Source: an uncultured Oscillospiraceae bacterium
Lineage (GTDB): Bacteria > Bacillota > Clostridia > Oscillospirales > Oscillospiraceae
Assembly (NCBI GenBank): GCA_947623745.1
Contig: CANQHN010000011.1
Coordinates: 1-64,000, forward strand
Length of the DNA: 64,000 nucleotides
Direction of reading: 5' to 3'
Below the pieces are notes generated by a model. It saw only the letters and a program-made list of their open reading frames with translations, ran no database searches and was not told where the DNA came from. Below, piece after piece: positions 41,935-51,200 of the stretch; position 1 is the first letter of the stretch, and each line of letters opens with the position of its first letter. A program made the translations under genes and the position numbers.

Positions 41935-42110
41935 TGACCTTGTCAGATTTTTTATATTTCCGATCATTTTTTTGCTCTTGGATTTTCTTCAAAAATCTGA
42001 CATACCCCTATCGTCGGAAACGCCTGATCTTACAGGAATTTTCCACATGCGAGGGGGCTGTCAGAAAAATAAAAAAGCTGACATCTACGTGGGGTTGTCA
42101 GATTTTTTGA
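41935..42110. repeat. Cluster of TGTCAG motifs in both orientations
   Basis: TGTCAG or CTGACA occurs about five times: near 41941, 41997, 42060, 42074 and 42094. Two of the copies read TGTCAGATTTTTT. The block lies just upstream of a broken replication-relaxation gene. It may be iteron-like or a regulator site. Confidence 0.45.
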
Positions 42111-42196
42111 AACAAGCCCCTCCCGGCCGCCGAAATCGTGCTTGCGCCGGCATCGGCGCAAGGGCGGTTTTGGCGGCTCTCAGGAATCGAAAAGAG

Positions 42197-43294
42197 GTGA
42201 CACGGTATTCTTTTAAGTGTTCGTGATATTGAGCTTCTGCGCCTTCTTCGCTGGTGCAGTTTCATTTCCCCGGCCGCTTTAGGAGGCGTCTTTTCCCAAA
42301 CGGAGATCGCCAACCTCACCGGCGCCGGTTTTATAAAAAGGCATCCGGGCAGCGGCGCCTGTGTTCTCACGGCAAAAGGGGGCCGCCTGCTCGACAGCAT
42401 CTCTGTGGGTGAGGAACTTCCTCCAATGCAGAGGGGGTATCGGGAATCAGATATCCTGCGGCGGCTGTCCATTTCCAAATTGATGCTGACAGTTTACCTG
42501 GCCGGATTTAATGTGTTTACCACAGGCATAGAGGAATTGAAAGAGGCACCTGCCCTGTTCCTCCCGTCCAATCGGAGGGGACACGGGACAAACCTCTGGG
42601 CCAATGCCCGCATCGCGGGGGTGGGCGCCCTGGGAGATACTGCCTACGCCGTTCACTATGTCCGACCTGGGATCGGCAAGATACTGCTTTCGGATGAACT
42701 TGCAACTTTCACCCGGAACATCTCACCGCTGAGGGCTGCGTCCCAGGCGTTTATCTTCTGCGGGGACAGTTACGGCGAGCTCTTGTCCGAGCTGGAGCGG
42801 GAGGAGGATCCAGACATGGGCCGTCTCGTCAGCTATGGCGGGGCCTGCCTGCGCATCTGCTCGCCTGTGACGATACAGGGGCGCTGCAGCTGTGTATCAT
42901 GGGCCGGCCAGGCTACCGGGAGGAACTGACTCGCATCGCGCTGAAATCGAAATACACCCCGCCGCCGGCGGAGTTCCCCCTGTGCGACGCCATGTTTGGA
43001 GGCGCGCCCTTCCTTCTGGCGGCGGACATGGATCTGCGGCGCATCGACGCAGCCGTTGAAAGCGCCCGTGTAAAGAATGTTGGGCCTGTGGTACTGGCCG
43101 CTCTGGAGGGGCAGGCCGAGGCAGTGCTGTATGCCCGGTACCGGGATACGGGGAAGGCCAGGGTATTCACTCTGACCGCATCCGCACTCAGCGAGTTCCT
43201 TGGAGCGGAAGGGGGCCTGTATGATCCCTCCCACGGGCCGTTCATGACATCGAAAGGAGGGGTGATCGATGCCCCGCTTATTAAAGCTCATTGA
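42197..43294 (+). pseudogene. Replication-relaxation family protein, frameshifted twice
   Basis: A GTG at 42197 begins Thr-Arg-Tyr-Ser-Phe, then one extra A near 42215 shifts the frame. The next block (Ser-Val-Arg-Asp-Ile-Glu-Leu-Leu-Arg-Leu-Leu to about 42850) resembles the N-terminal winged-helix part of replication-relaxation proteins from clostridial integrative elements. A second shift near 42850-42865 moves coding to another frame (Leu-Leu-Ala-Cys-Asp-Asp-Thr-Gly-Ala-Leu-Gln, then Leu-Ala-Ala-Asp-Met-Asp-Leu-Arg-Arg-Ile-Asp), which ends at 43294. Joined, it would be about 360 residues. It is very likely dead. Confidence 0.7.
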
Positions 43295-43410
43295 AAAGCG
43301 GGTGGTCATCGTTCTGCTCATATTCCTGATCACCAAAAAGGCTATGGCCTTGGACGGCATCATTCCAGCGGGACATAAAGCATCCCCACCCGCGAAAAAG
43401 CGGATGGGGA
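43269..43410 (+). pseudogene. Possible start of a small membrane protein, truncated
   Basis: ATG 43269 follows AGGAGGGG and begins Pro-Arg-Leu-Leu-Lys-Leu-Ile-Glu-Lys-Arg then a short hydrophobic stretch (Val-Val-Ile-Val-Leu-Leu-Ile-Phe-Leu-Ile). It overlaps the end of the preceding pseudogene. The frame continues into the convergent PIN gene, where it is not coding-like. I read it as a remnant of the next element gene. Confidence 0.35.
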
Positions 43411-43419
43411 TGCCTCCGT

Positions 43420-43848
43420 TCAATCCTCAGTCAGCGTTTCGAGTTTTTTCAAAAATTCTTCCGGGGTGTAAACAAGAACTCCTGATTTTTGGAAGTCCCG
43501 GCCGTTCCGTGTCACGATGCAGTCCGACTCGGTGCGTACAGCGGTTTCAACCATGACAGCGTCCTCGTAGTCCGAGATTGCTGAGGGGATAGCATGGCGG
43601 CAATCTATCCCGGCCGTATCTAAAACATCAAAAAGGGTAAACAGCTTGGAAAGGACCATCCTCGCCGCTTTATCGTCATGGGTGCGGCGATGTGTCAGAT
43701 AATAAATATCGGTAACGGATTTTGCTGAAATACACCCGATGAACTGGTTGTTCGCGGCGGCGAGGAAAATCGCCTGCGCATTCTTACAGAACGGCTCACG
43801 ACTTTGCAGAGCGTCAATAATGACGCAGGTATCCAGAAGCGCCCTCAT
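43420..43848 (-). CDS. PIN-domain toxin (VapC-like)
   Basis: A 142-residue PIN protein: Leu-Leu-Asp-Thr-Cys-Val-Ile-Ile-Asp at the start (first catalytic Asp), Asp-Tyr-Glu-Asp-Ala in the middle and Thr-Arg-Asn-Gly-Arg-Asp-Phe near the end. PIN toxins cut RNA, often tRNA. Its ATG overlaps the antitoxin stop (ATGA). Unlike its neighbours in the decayed element it is intact, as expected for an addiction pair. Confidence 0.88.
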   Translation of the reverse strand: MRALLDTCVIIDALQSREPFCKNAQAIFLAAANNQFIGCISAKSVTDIYYLTHRRTHDDKAARMVLSKLFTLFDVLDTAGIDCRHAIPSAISDYEDAVMVETAVRTESDCIVTRNGRDFQKSGVLVYTPEEFLKKLETLTED

Positions 43849-44060
43849 ATTTTCCCGAGCCTTTCCTCTTTCGATTCCTCCAGGGAGACGTCATTTGGAA
43901 TGATCCCAAAGAGCGATTTGGCTACATCGACGCGCTCCTGAAAGGGATTAGTCAATTTTGAAACGATCTTTCCATTGCGTGTGATATAGATGTCCTCTGT
44001 GGCGGAGAGTAGCAGGTACTTGCCGAGGTTGTTTTTCAGCTCTGTTGCGGTAATTGACAT
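43845..44060 (-). CDS. Phd/YefM-type antitoxin
   Basis: A 71-residue protein: Ile-Thr-Ala-Thr-Glu-Leu-Lys-Asn-Asn-Leu-Gly-Lys-Tyr and Ile-Thr-Arg-Asn-Gly-Lys are typical of the Phd/YefM DNA-binding fold, with a short charged C-terminal tail that would block the PIN toxin. GAGGAGG precedes the ATG. It probably represses its own promoter through the dyads at 44102-44137. Confidence 0.85.
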   Translation of the reverse strand: MSITATELKNNLGKYLLLSATEDIYITRNGKIVSKLTNPFQERVDVAKSLFGIIPNDVSLEESKEERLGKI

Positions 44061-44092
44061 GTAAAAACCTCCTCACTCTGATTTCAAGTTTT

Positions 44093-44121
44093 ATTATACT
44101 CAAATCGCGCGATTTTGTCAA
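44093..44121 (-). promoter_or_regulatory. Consensus promoter of the toxin-antitoxin operon
   Basis: On the minus strand TTGACA (44121-44116) and TATAAT (44098-44093) both match the consensus perfectly, with a 17-base spacer. Confidence 0.9.
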
Positions 44122-44138
44122 TCGGAATCATACGATTT
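44102..44138. promoter_or_regulatory. Two AATC-N4-GATT operator dyads
   Basis: AAATCGCGCGATTT (44102-44115) is a perfect palindrome that fills the promoter spacer. AATCATACGATT (44126-44137) lies just upstream of the -35 box, 23 bases away centre to centre. They fit cooperative binding by the antitoxin or toxin-antitoxin complex. Confidence 0.65.
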
Positions 44139-44457
44139 ATCTGTAAAATTCGCCCGAAATATATAGGCAAATCCGCATAGGCCGTATATCCCCTGATCCT
44201 CAAGCAGCTGATTTACCGCGTTACAGACTTTGATGCCATCATAGCTGCCCAGTGCTGCCCACTCCGAGGCAGCTGAAGCGAGGGGGATTTACGCCGTATA
44301 TGGCAAAAAACAACAGCTTTTCCGAAATCGGAATAGTCAAAAGAATTACGATAAAATATTCCGAAAACAACAAATCCTGCCGACGCTGGCGCATCCTATC
44401 GCTGAGCAGGACCACTCACCCCGTGCGGGGAAATCACAGTTCATGGAGGTGTTCATT

Positions 44458-45379
44458 ATGAGGGCGGAGAAAATGAAGGAACGTCCCAGCTTTTCCCTGA
44501 TGAAGCAGACGGACATACAGAATCTCTACTACATGCAGATGCCGCGCTGGCTCTTTTCTGACCCGCGCTATGCCGGTATGAGCCTGGACGCCAAAGTTGC
44601 CTATACTTTTTTATTGAACCAGTTCCAACTCTCCCGCAGGAAAGGCTGGATCAACGAACAGGGGGAGGTGTTCGTCATCTTCCCGCGCCTGGAGCTGGCA
44701 AAGGAGCTGCGGGTGTGCGAGAAGCGTGTCACGCCGCCTTCCGCGCCCTGGCCGGCAGACGGCTCATCTGGGAAAAGCGGTGCGGCCGGGGCGACGCCAA
44801 TCAGATCTACCTTGCCAAGGTGGAGCCCATAGACGATCCGGACTACCACTGCGCCCCCTTCCTCGCGGAAGAGGAGGATGGAGGCGGTTCAAGAACGGCG
44901 GATATGGCGGTTTTAGAACCGCAAAATCCGCCGTCAAGTAAAAAAGAAATAAAGAACTCAGTGAGAAAGAAGACAATCAGTCCGTCACGCCGGCGCCGCC
45001 GGGCACGGCACGGGATGGACTGACGGACAGCGAGAAAGAAGAACTCATGGACATCCTGGATGCCTGTGAGCTTTCCTGTTTTCTACCAGAGACAGCTCTT
45101 GTGCTTGAAAATGCCATAGAGTGGCTCTTCTACTCGGACAGTTTTCGGATCGGAAACGCCACGCTCCCTCGGAGGCATATCCGCGCCAAGCTCAGGCTGC
45201 TGGACGGAATGATACTGCGGGACGCGGAGCGGAAACTGTCCGCCAATTTGGACCGGGAGATCAAGAACTCCACGGCCTGCACCATGGCCACCATCCTCAA
45301 CAGCATCGTCGAGAGTGAGAGCGACCTGATGGTGGATCCCTATCTCAACAGCCTGCGGGCGCCGCCGGAGGGGAGGTGA
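44458..45379 (+). pseudogene. repA: Replication initiator RepA-like gene, frameshifted twice
   Basis: ATG 44458 follows GGAGGT. The first block (Pro-Arg-Trp-Leu-Phe-Ser-Asp-Pro-Arg-Tyr, Leu-Ala-Lys-Glu-Leu-Arg-Val-Cys-Glu-Lys-Arg-Val) is the N-terminal winged-helix domain of RepA_N initiators of Bacillota plasmids and integrative elements. Near 44735 the frame shifts (Ala-Ala-Phe-Arg-Ala-Leu-Ala-Gly-Arg-Arg-Leu-Ile-Trp-Glu-Lys), and near 44940 it shifts again to the last block (Asp-Ser-Glu-Lys-Glu-Glu-Leu to 45379). Rejoined it would be about 305 residues. Loss of repA fits an element that no longer replicates by itself. Confidence 0.75.
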
Positions 45380-45384
45380 TAGAA

Positions 45385-45765
45385 ATGCTCATATCCAAAC
45401 AGCAACAGTATGTGTTGGATATACTCAAACGCCTGAGCTGCGCACACAAAAAGCAGCTGGAGAAGCTGCTGAAGGCGCGGTTTTTCCCGGAGGGGAAGCT
45501 GCTGCCCCGGGGTTTCTGGAGGCCCTTCTGCGGCAGTTCCGATGCTGCGGCATCGAAATACGCCTGGAGGGCGAAACGGTGTTTCTGCCAGGGGACCAGC
45601 CCGATTATGTGTTGCGGGACATGAGTGGAGCGTCCATTGACTTTGCAGTGACCCATGTGGACCATAAGGCTGGCTATCTCCGTCAAGGAGACAAGTCCCA
45701 ACCCCTTCGACGGCGCGGGACCGCGTCACCTGGAGGGCTCCCGCAGACAGGCTCAGATGGCGGGT
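45385..45765 (+). pseudogene. DUF5697-like element gene, frameshifted
   Basis: ATG 45385 follows GGGAGGTG and encodes Leu-Ile-Ser-Lys-Gln-Gln-Gln-Tyr-Val-Leu-Asp-Ile-Leu-Lys, like DUF5697 proteins that accompany repA in clostridial elements. Near 45515 coding moves to another frame (Leu-Leu-Arg-Gln-Phe-Arg-Cys-Cys-Gly-Ile-Glu-Ile-Arg-Leu-Glu-Gly). The family name is from memory and should be confirmed. Confidence 0.5.
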
Positions 45766-45936
45766 AAATACTGTGGCGTTTTCTGCAACCTTCCCGACGG
45801 CGCAGTGGTCATGTGTTCCTATTCCTTTCATTACGATGATTCCGCTTTCGCTGTTGGCGATAAAGCCATTGTGCCGATCCAGCGGTGTGACTTTAGCAAG
45901 AAGCAAATCTATGGTAAAATCGTAGCCAAATGGTGA
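45664..45936 (+). pseudogene. 3' fragment of an unidentified element gene
   Basis: A coding-like frame from about 45664 (Leu-Ala-Ile-Ser-Val-Lys-Glu-Thr) to 45936 reads Met-Ala-Gly-Lys-Tyr-Cys-Gly-Val-Phe-Cys, Ala-Val-Gly-Asp-Lys-Ala-Ile-Val-Pro-Ile-Gln and ends Lys-Ile-Val-Ala-Lys-Trp. It has no start of its own and probably joined the preceding fragment after a deletion. A terminator follows directly. Confidence 0.4.
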
Positions 45937-45942
45937 AAAAAG

Positions 45943-45990
45943 ACTGCCCCCGTTCCTCCAGCAGGAACGGGGGCAGAGTATTCTTTTTAT
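45943..45990 (+). terminator. Rho-independent terminator
   Basis: CTGCCCCCGTTCCT and AGGAACGGGGGCAG form a 14-bp stem around a short CCAGC loop, followed by a T-rich tail (TATTCTTTTTA). It closes the decayed gene block. Confidence 0.85.
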
Positions 45991-46332
45991 GCGAATTGAA
46001 AAAAACGATGATCAGGTTATGTATTCAGTTCACCTGTGCAGGGACCAGAATTACTTATATCAGGGCGCAGAGTTTGTCCCTCTGCGCCCATTTGCCCCCA
46101 GTATTACTTTGTTAAAGCATAGCACGAAAGACATTCTATTTCAATAGGCTGTTTGTAATTTCCAGAAAAAAACTTTTTTGTATACGCGAGGAAATACAGG
46201 AAAGAATCAGAGCATCCCCCGTTGACCGCGTGATTCCACGCTATCTAACGCAGTCAAACGCGCAGTCAGAGGCCTTCGCGGGGCCGTATAATGGAATCCC
46301 CCGCAAGAATCAGGCCAAAGGAGGTACACAAT
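45991..46332. other. Spacer upstream of the integrase with repeat motifs
   Basis: No gene is visible. Near the right end, GCAGTCAAAC and AGTCAG (46250-46269) form a pair of half-sites that recurs after the integrase. TATAAT occurs near 46290, and AAGGAGG precedes the integrase ATG at 46333. Confidence 0.5.
46250..46269 (+). repeat. Repeat flanking the integrase, left copy
   Basis: GCAGTCAAAC, 4 bases, AGTCAG. It matches 47451-47471 (GCAGTCAAAC, 5 bases, AGTCAG) in the same orientation. Could be an integrase binding site or part of an attachment site. Confidence 0.5.
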
Positions 46333-47445
46333 ATGGCCAGGAAAGGCGAAAACATTTTCAAACGAAAGGACGGGCGCTGGGAGGCTAGATACATCAAGGG
46401 CTACGAGCTTTCCGGCAAGATCAAGTACGGGTTCTGCTACGGGAAAACCTACAAGGAGGCGAAGGAGAAGGTCATGCGGTGCAAAGCGGCTCTGCTGGCG
46501 GGGACGCCTGTGCCGGCGGCGAACCGCCACAGATTCGCGTACTACTGCGGGGAGTGGCTCCGGCTGGAGAAGGGACAGGTGAAGGAGTCCACCTATGTAA
46601 AATACGACACGACCCTGACAAAGCACATCCTCCCCCGGCTGGGCGGCTGTTTCCCGCTGGGGATCACCACACAGCTTGTCGAGCGGTTCAAGCAGGAGCT
46701 GCTGGAGGAGGGGCTCTCTCCCAAGACCGTGCGGGATATCCTCGCGGTCCTGCACATGATTCTGAAATACACCGCGGCACAGTACCCCGGCATATTCCCC
46801 GCGGTGGAGATCACCTATCCCAAGGATCAAAAGAAGGAGGCCCGCGTGCTCGATATCGATGAACAGAGCCGGTTTGTTGCCTATCTCCAAACAGATATGG
46901 ACGAGTGCAAATTCGGCATCCTTCTGGCACTGCTCACAGGCCTGCGGATCGGGGAATTATGTGCCCTGCGGTGGGAGAACATCTCGCTGAAAAACAGGAC
47001 GATCCATGTCGCCGCCACCATGCAGCGGCTGCGGGACTATGAATGCACAGGCGGCAGGAAGACAAAAGTGATGATCAGTACACCTAAAAGCGATACCTCG
47101 ATCCGAACGATCCCCCTTACCGAGAGCGCGGTCAGGCTCTGCGGACGGTACGATCCGCACTGCCCGGCGGCGTTTCTTTTGACCAGCACGGAGCAGTTCA
47201 TGGAACCCCGGCAGGTACAGAAGCGGCTTGCGAAATATACAAAGGAGTGCGGATTGAAGGGGGTCCACTTCCACACCATACGCCACACATTCGCCACCCG
47301 CTGCGTGGAGGTCGGATTTGAGATCAAGAGCCTCAGCGAGATCCTCGGCCACGCCAATACCGGCATTACTCTGGACCGGTATGTGCACGCCTCGATGGAC
47401 ATGAAGCGCGCGAATATGGACAAGCTGGCGGTAGTGGGCCTGTAG
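46333..47445 (+). CDS. Tyrosine site-specific integrase
   Basis: A 370-residue phage/ICE-type integrase. It has an N-terminal AP2-like arm-binding part (Lys-Asp-Gly-Arg-Trp-Glu-Ala-Arg-Tyr), a core-binding domain, and a catalytic domain with Arg in Thr-Gly-Leu-Arg-Ile-Gly-Glu, His-Thr-Ile-Arg-His-Thr-Phe, Leu-Gly-His-Ala and the nucleophile Tyr in Leu-Asp-Arg-Tyr-Val-His. All catalytic residues are present. AAGGAGG lies eight bases before ATG 46333. It is intact although the neighbouring element genes are broken, so it may serve a younger element to its right or act on DNA near the surface-protein gene. Confidence 0.93.
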   Translation: MARKGENIFKRKDGRWEARYIKGYELSGKIKYGFCYGKTYKEAKEKVMRCKAALLAGTPVPAANRHRFAYYCGEWLRLEKGQVKESTYVKYDTTLTKHILPRLGGCFPLGITTQLVERFKQELLEEGLSPKTVRDILAVLHMILKYTAAQYPGIFPAVEITYPKDQKKEARVLDIDEQSRFVAYLQTDMDECKFGILLALLTGLRIGELCALRWENISLKNRTIHVAATMQRLRDYECTGGRKTKVMISTPKSDTSIRTIPLTESAVRLCGRYDPHCPAAFLLTSTEQFMEPRQVQKRLAKYTKECGLKGVHFHTIRHTFATRCVEVGFEIKSLSEILGHANTGITLDRYVHASMDMKRANMDKLAVVGL

Positions 47446-47450
47446 AAAAA

Positions 47451-47471
47451 GCAGTCAAACATTTTAGTCAG
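47451..47471 (+). repeat. Repeat flanking the integrase, right copy
   Basis: It starts six bases after the integrase stop and has the same GCAGTCAAAC and AGTCAG half-sites as 46250-46269. Confidence 0.5.
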
Positions 47472-47719
47472 GCGGGGGGAAAGAGGCAGCGGCGCTTTTT
47501 CGTCCACTACAGGTACTGTACGGTGAAAAGGCCGATTGAACCAGGTAAAAACCCAGTTTAAGCGCAGAGGGACAAACTCTGCGACCGGGCCGCCTGTAAG
47601 CATTATTTCGGCTTTCGGGGTGGCATTTTGTTTTGCCAAAACCGGAATAAAATGCAAAAAATTTGCTGGAAAAAAACGAAAATGAAGGAAACCGCACAGC
47701 GGGTGAGGAGGGTTCAGAT

Positions 47720-48070
47720 ATGGCGAAACGCCTGAGAGAGCAGAAGTATATGTACCAGAATGAGTTTTCGACTGCGCTTGCGGACCGGCTGGACATCAGC
47801 AAAGCCGAGAGCGACGAGATCACCGGCGTCTTCCTTGACACCCTGAAAACAGCGTGGGGCCAGGGGAGGACCGTATGTTTCCCGAACTTCGGCGTCTTTG
47901 AACTGCGCATCATCACGGAGAAGTTGGGGCGCAACCCCAAAAATATGAAAGAGTATATGATCCCTGAATCCTATAAGCCCGCGTTCCGGCCGACCAAGGG
48001 CCTGCGGGAGGAGATCAGTCAGTCGATCCAGGGCGGAGCGGTGGATATCCAGCCGCAGATCGCGGAATAA
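47720..48070 (+). CDS. HU/IHF-family DNA-binding protein
   Basis: A 116-residue variant of HU. Residues 9-90 follow the fold (Ala-Asp-Arg-Leu-Asp-Ile-Ser-Lys, Phe-Leu-Asp-Thr-Leu, Val-Cys-Phe-Pro-Asn-Phe-Gly-Val-Phe-Glu, Gly-Arg-Asn-Pro). It lacks the usual Arg-x-Gly-Arg-Asn-Pro-x-Thr spacing and has a longer tail. It may bend DNA for the neighbouring integrase or for element regulation. GAGGAGG precedes ATG 47720. Confidence 0.8.
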   Translation: MAKRLREQKYMYQNEFSTALADRLDISKAESDEITGVFLDTLKTAWGQGRTVCFPNFGVFELRIITEKLGRNPKNMKEYMIPESYKPAFRPTKGLREEISQSIQGGAVDIQPQIAE

Positions 48071-48127
48071 AGCGCGATTTATCATCTTCCTCGGGCATGG
48101 GCGCAGGCGGTCCGGGGGACTCAGCCG

Positions 48128-48264
48128 GCGGCCGGCCGCGCAGGAATGAACAGCGTAATTTCTTTACTCACTGGGAGGGAATGGTTATGGAACATCTCAA
48201 AAGGTGCGCTCTGACGCTCAAGAAGCGCGTTCTGGCGCTTAAAAAACGCGGCCGGCCGCGCAGG
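48128..48264 (+). repeat. 17-bp direct repeat around the surface-protein start
   Basis: GCGGCCGGCCGCGCAGG occurs at 48128-48144 and again at 48248-48264, exactly 120 bases apart. One copy lies before the start codon and the other encodes part of the signal peptide. Confidence 0.6.
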
Positions 48265-51200
48265 TTCACGGCTTCTCTGCTGTGCGTGTGCATGGTGCTC
48301 TCGCTGTGCGAGGGGCTGCATCTGCTCATCCCCACCGCCCGCGCGGCGGGGACTGGGGGCCCGACGCTGGGCGTCGAGCGCGAAGCCGACCCCAGTACCA
48401 TGGACGGCTATCAAGAGATGCTGGATTTCTCCACAAACACCCGGCTCGCCGGGCGTCTGTGGTCCGACAAGACCGTGTTCGCCTATAACTATCAGCAACC
48501 TGAGAAGGAATACCAGGATGAGAATTGGACGAAGTCTGGCGACATCCGTAAAACCCTGAATCTGACCCTGGAAGACGACGGCGTGGAAGGCGAAATCGAA
48601 TTAAACGACGACTTCCTGCATGTGTACAGTGTCCTTGGGTCGAGCCAGGAGCTGGCCGAGTCTGTCTCCACACCCATCGATCTGGTGATCCTGCTGGATA
48701 TGTCCGGGTCTATGTCGGTGGAGATTGATTATGCCGAGGGCAATGGTCGTCTTGAAAAATCCCGTATCGGGCAGACCCTTAATGCCATCAACAGCGCCAT
48801 CGGCACTTTGATGGCGATGAACGAGACCAACCGCGTGGCCGTGGTGGGTTACGGGGCCACGGCTGCCGTCCTCATGCCTTTGGGACACTATAAACCAAAT
48901 ATCTCCAATGAGAGTGAGCCGTACAAGGGTACATATTTAACTGTGAGTCAGCTTACAGGTTATAGTAACGGGACGCCTAATGCAAATTCAGGTGCATATA
49001 CTGTAACCGCAGACTGCCAAAAAAAGGACGAGACAGGAGACGGTTATACTCAGCATCAGAAATCAGTGCGCAATGATTATGATGCTGACGGCTTCACGGG
49101 TAATCAGTTGATCGGTTTCCATACCAATATGCAGGCCGGCATCTACCAGGGATTCGAAGAGCTTTATAAGAATCTGTCGGACGATGAAAAATCGTACAGC
49201 TACACCTATAAATCCGCGTTGACCCAAGAGGAGAAAACGGTGTTCCGCATCCCCGTGGCCTTTGTCATGACCGACGGCGGCTCCAACTATGCGCTGAAAG
49301 CTGATGACACAGATAAGGGCGGCACGGGTGACGAGTGGCATCAAGTGCCCATCAAGACAGATGACGTTAAAAGCTATTCCGGAGCCGCTTGGACAAAATA
49401 TCAGAGTGAAAGCGACGGCAAGGAAGGCGCCGGCGTCATTCTGGACATCCTGCTCACAGCGTCCTATATGAAGTCCAAGGTGTTGAACAGGTATGCTGAC
49501 CTGCTGGCGAAGAACGACAAGATAGCCGAGGATAAAAAAACCCCGCAGTTTCCCATTTATACCATCAGTGTGGATTCGCCTGATGTGCAGTGGCAGAACC
49601 CCCGTATTTACGCGACATTAGATCCGGAAAATTACTTTAAGGAGACTGTAGGGGAGCTCAATTCTTTGCCAGCGGGTAGGGACTGGGATCAGAAAACGGA
49701 CATTACAACGGCGTACGCGGCGTGGAAGGAATGGAAGAGCGCGAATCCTGGTACTAATATCACGGCCCCGGTTGATGGAGAAGGTGGAACTGGGAGAATT
49801 GACGTTAATTTTAAAAAGTTGACGGACGGCTATACTGATGAAGGCGTCACCGTTACCAATCAGAACATCGAAGATCATATTATCTACAACGACGACTTCT
49901 TCGATATCAAAACGGCCAACCTGGCCGATACCTTCAGCGACCTGATCGCGGGCCTCAAAACGCCCATGTTCACCCCGGTGGGCGGCGTCAACGACCTGGG
50001 CGTGGGCGACTCCGTCACCTACATGGACCCCATCGGCAAGTACATGGAGGTCAAGGACGTCAAGAACCTGGCCCTGTTCGGCAAGCTGTACAATCTCGTC
50101 AAGACCGCCGTGTACGACTACCAGTGGAACGACACGTATATGACGGCTAAAAATCAGAAGGGTAACCCGATGACAGAGGGCTGGTACAGGGGCGAACCGA
50201 CTGCGAGCGCGGAGTATAAGCCGGCGGCGGAGACCCCTGAGGGATCCGCTGAGAAGGCCTGGGAGGCCGGCTGGGTCTACCGGGTCAACTACGTGACCGC
50301 CGCCCGGTTTGTGCCCACGCTGGAAGGGATCAATGACCCCGGCGATGCCATAAGAAAAGAGCGGGAGACGGAGTACACCTTCTACCGCATCGATAGTGTT
50401 GATGGTAAGACACTGGATAGCGCCCAGCGCATCGAACTGCACATGAACCCCGCCTATGACACTGAGGTTCCCACGACATCGAAGCCCTATGACGAGAACG
50501 GGGGGCACTGGAGCACCCCCGGCGTGTACGCCCTGGCGGATCTGCGCATCTGGGTGGAGGACACCGGCGACTACAACGACAACCACCCGGGCCTGGCGGG
50601 CGAGGCCAACTACGACGAGGCCCTGTACGTCAACGTCCCGGTGAACATGCTGCCCCTGCGCAAGGTGACCATTACCGGGACGCAGGACGAGAAAAGTAAC
50701 GTCAACCTCACCTACACAACCAACATCCCCGGCAAAGATGGGACGGACGCGGACGATTTCAAAACGTATCTTGAGAACAACTCCCCCGAGCTGGCCAGCT
50801 TCCCGCTGCGTGTGTTCTACAGCGTGGGCGTCAGCGAGGAGGTGCTGGAGGGCAACCGCCGGGTGGACATCTCCGGCTCCATCAGCCCGGAGTACATCGC
50901 CCGGAACAAGGCCAAGACGGCCGAAGACGCGGCGATCCGCGACGTGGACCAGGGCGACCTGGAGATCTTCTCCAACTGGTACAACCCCCTGAACCGCTAC
51001 ACCGACTACGCCACCACCACCGCCGACTACACCTTCGGCAACCCGACGGTGACCTTCTCCCCCGACAAGGAGAACCGGTACTACATCTTTGAAAAGGCCC
51101 TGCCCCTATACAGCACGGCCTACGTCTGGGTGCCCAACGATCCTGATGCCCTCCCGGATACGGTGTATACCGACAGCACCCAGGGCGACTGGCGGAAGGT

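Larger units (their letters stand above)
44061..44457. other. Spacer between the toxin-antitoxin pair and repA
   Basis: The left 80 bases hold the antitoxin promoter and operators. The rest shows only broken coding-like fragments, for example Leu-Ile-Tyr-Arg-Val-Thr-Asp-Phe-Asp-Ala-Ile-Ile near 44211-44250, and no start with a ribosome site. The repA ribosome site GGAGGT is at its right end. Confidence 0.45.
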
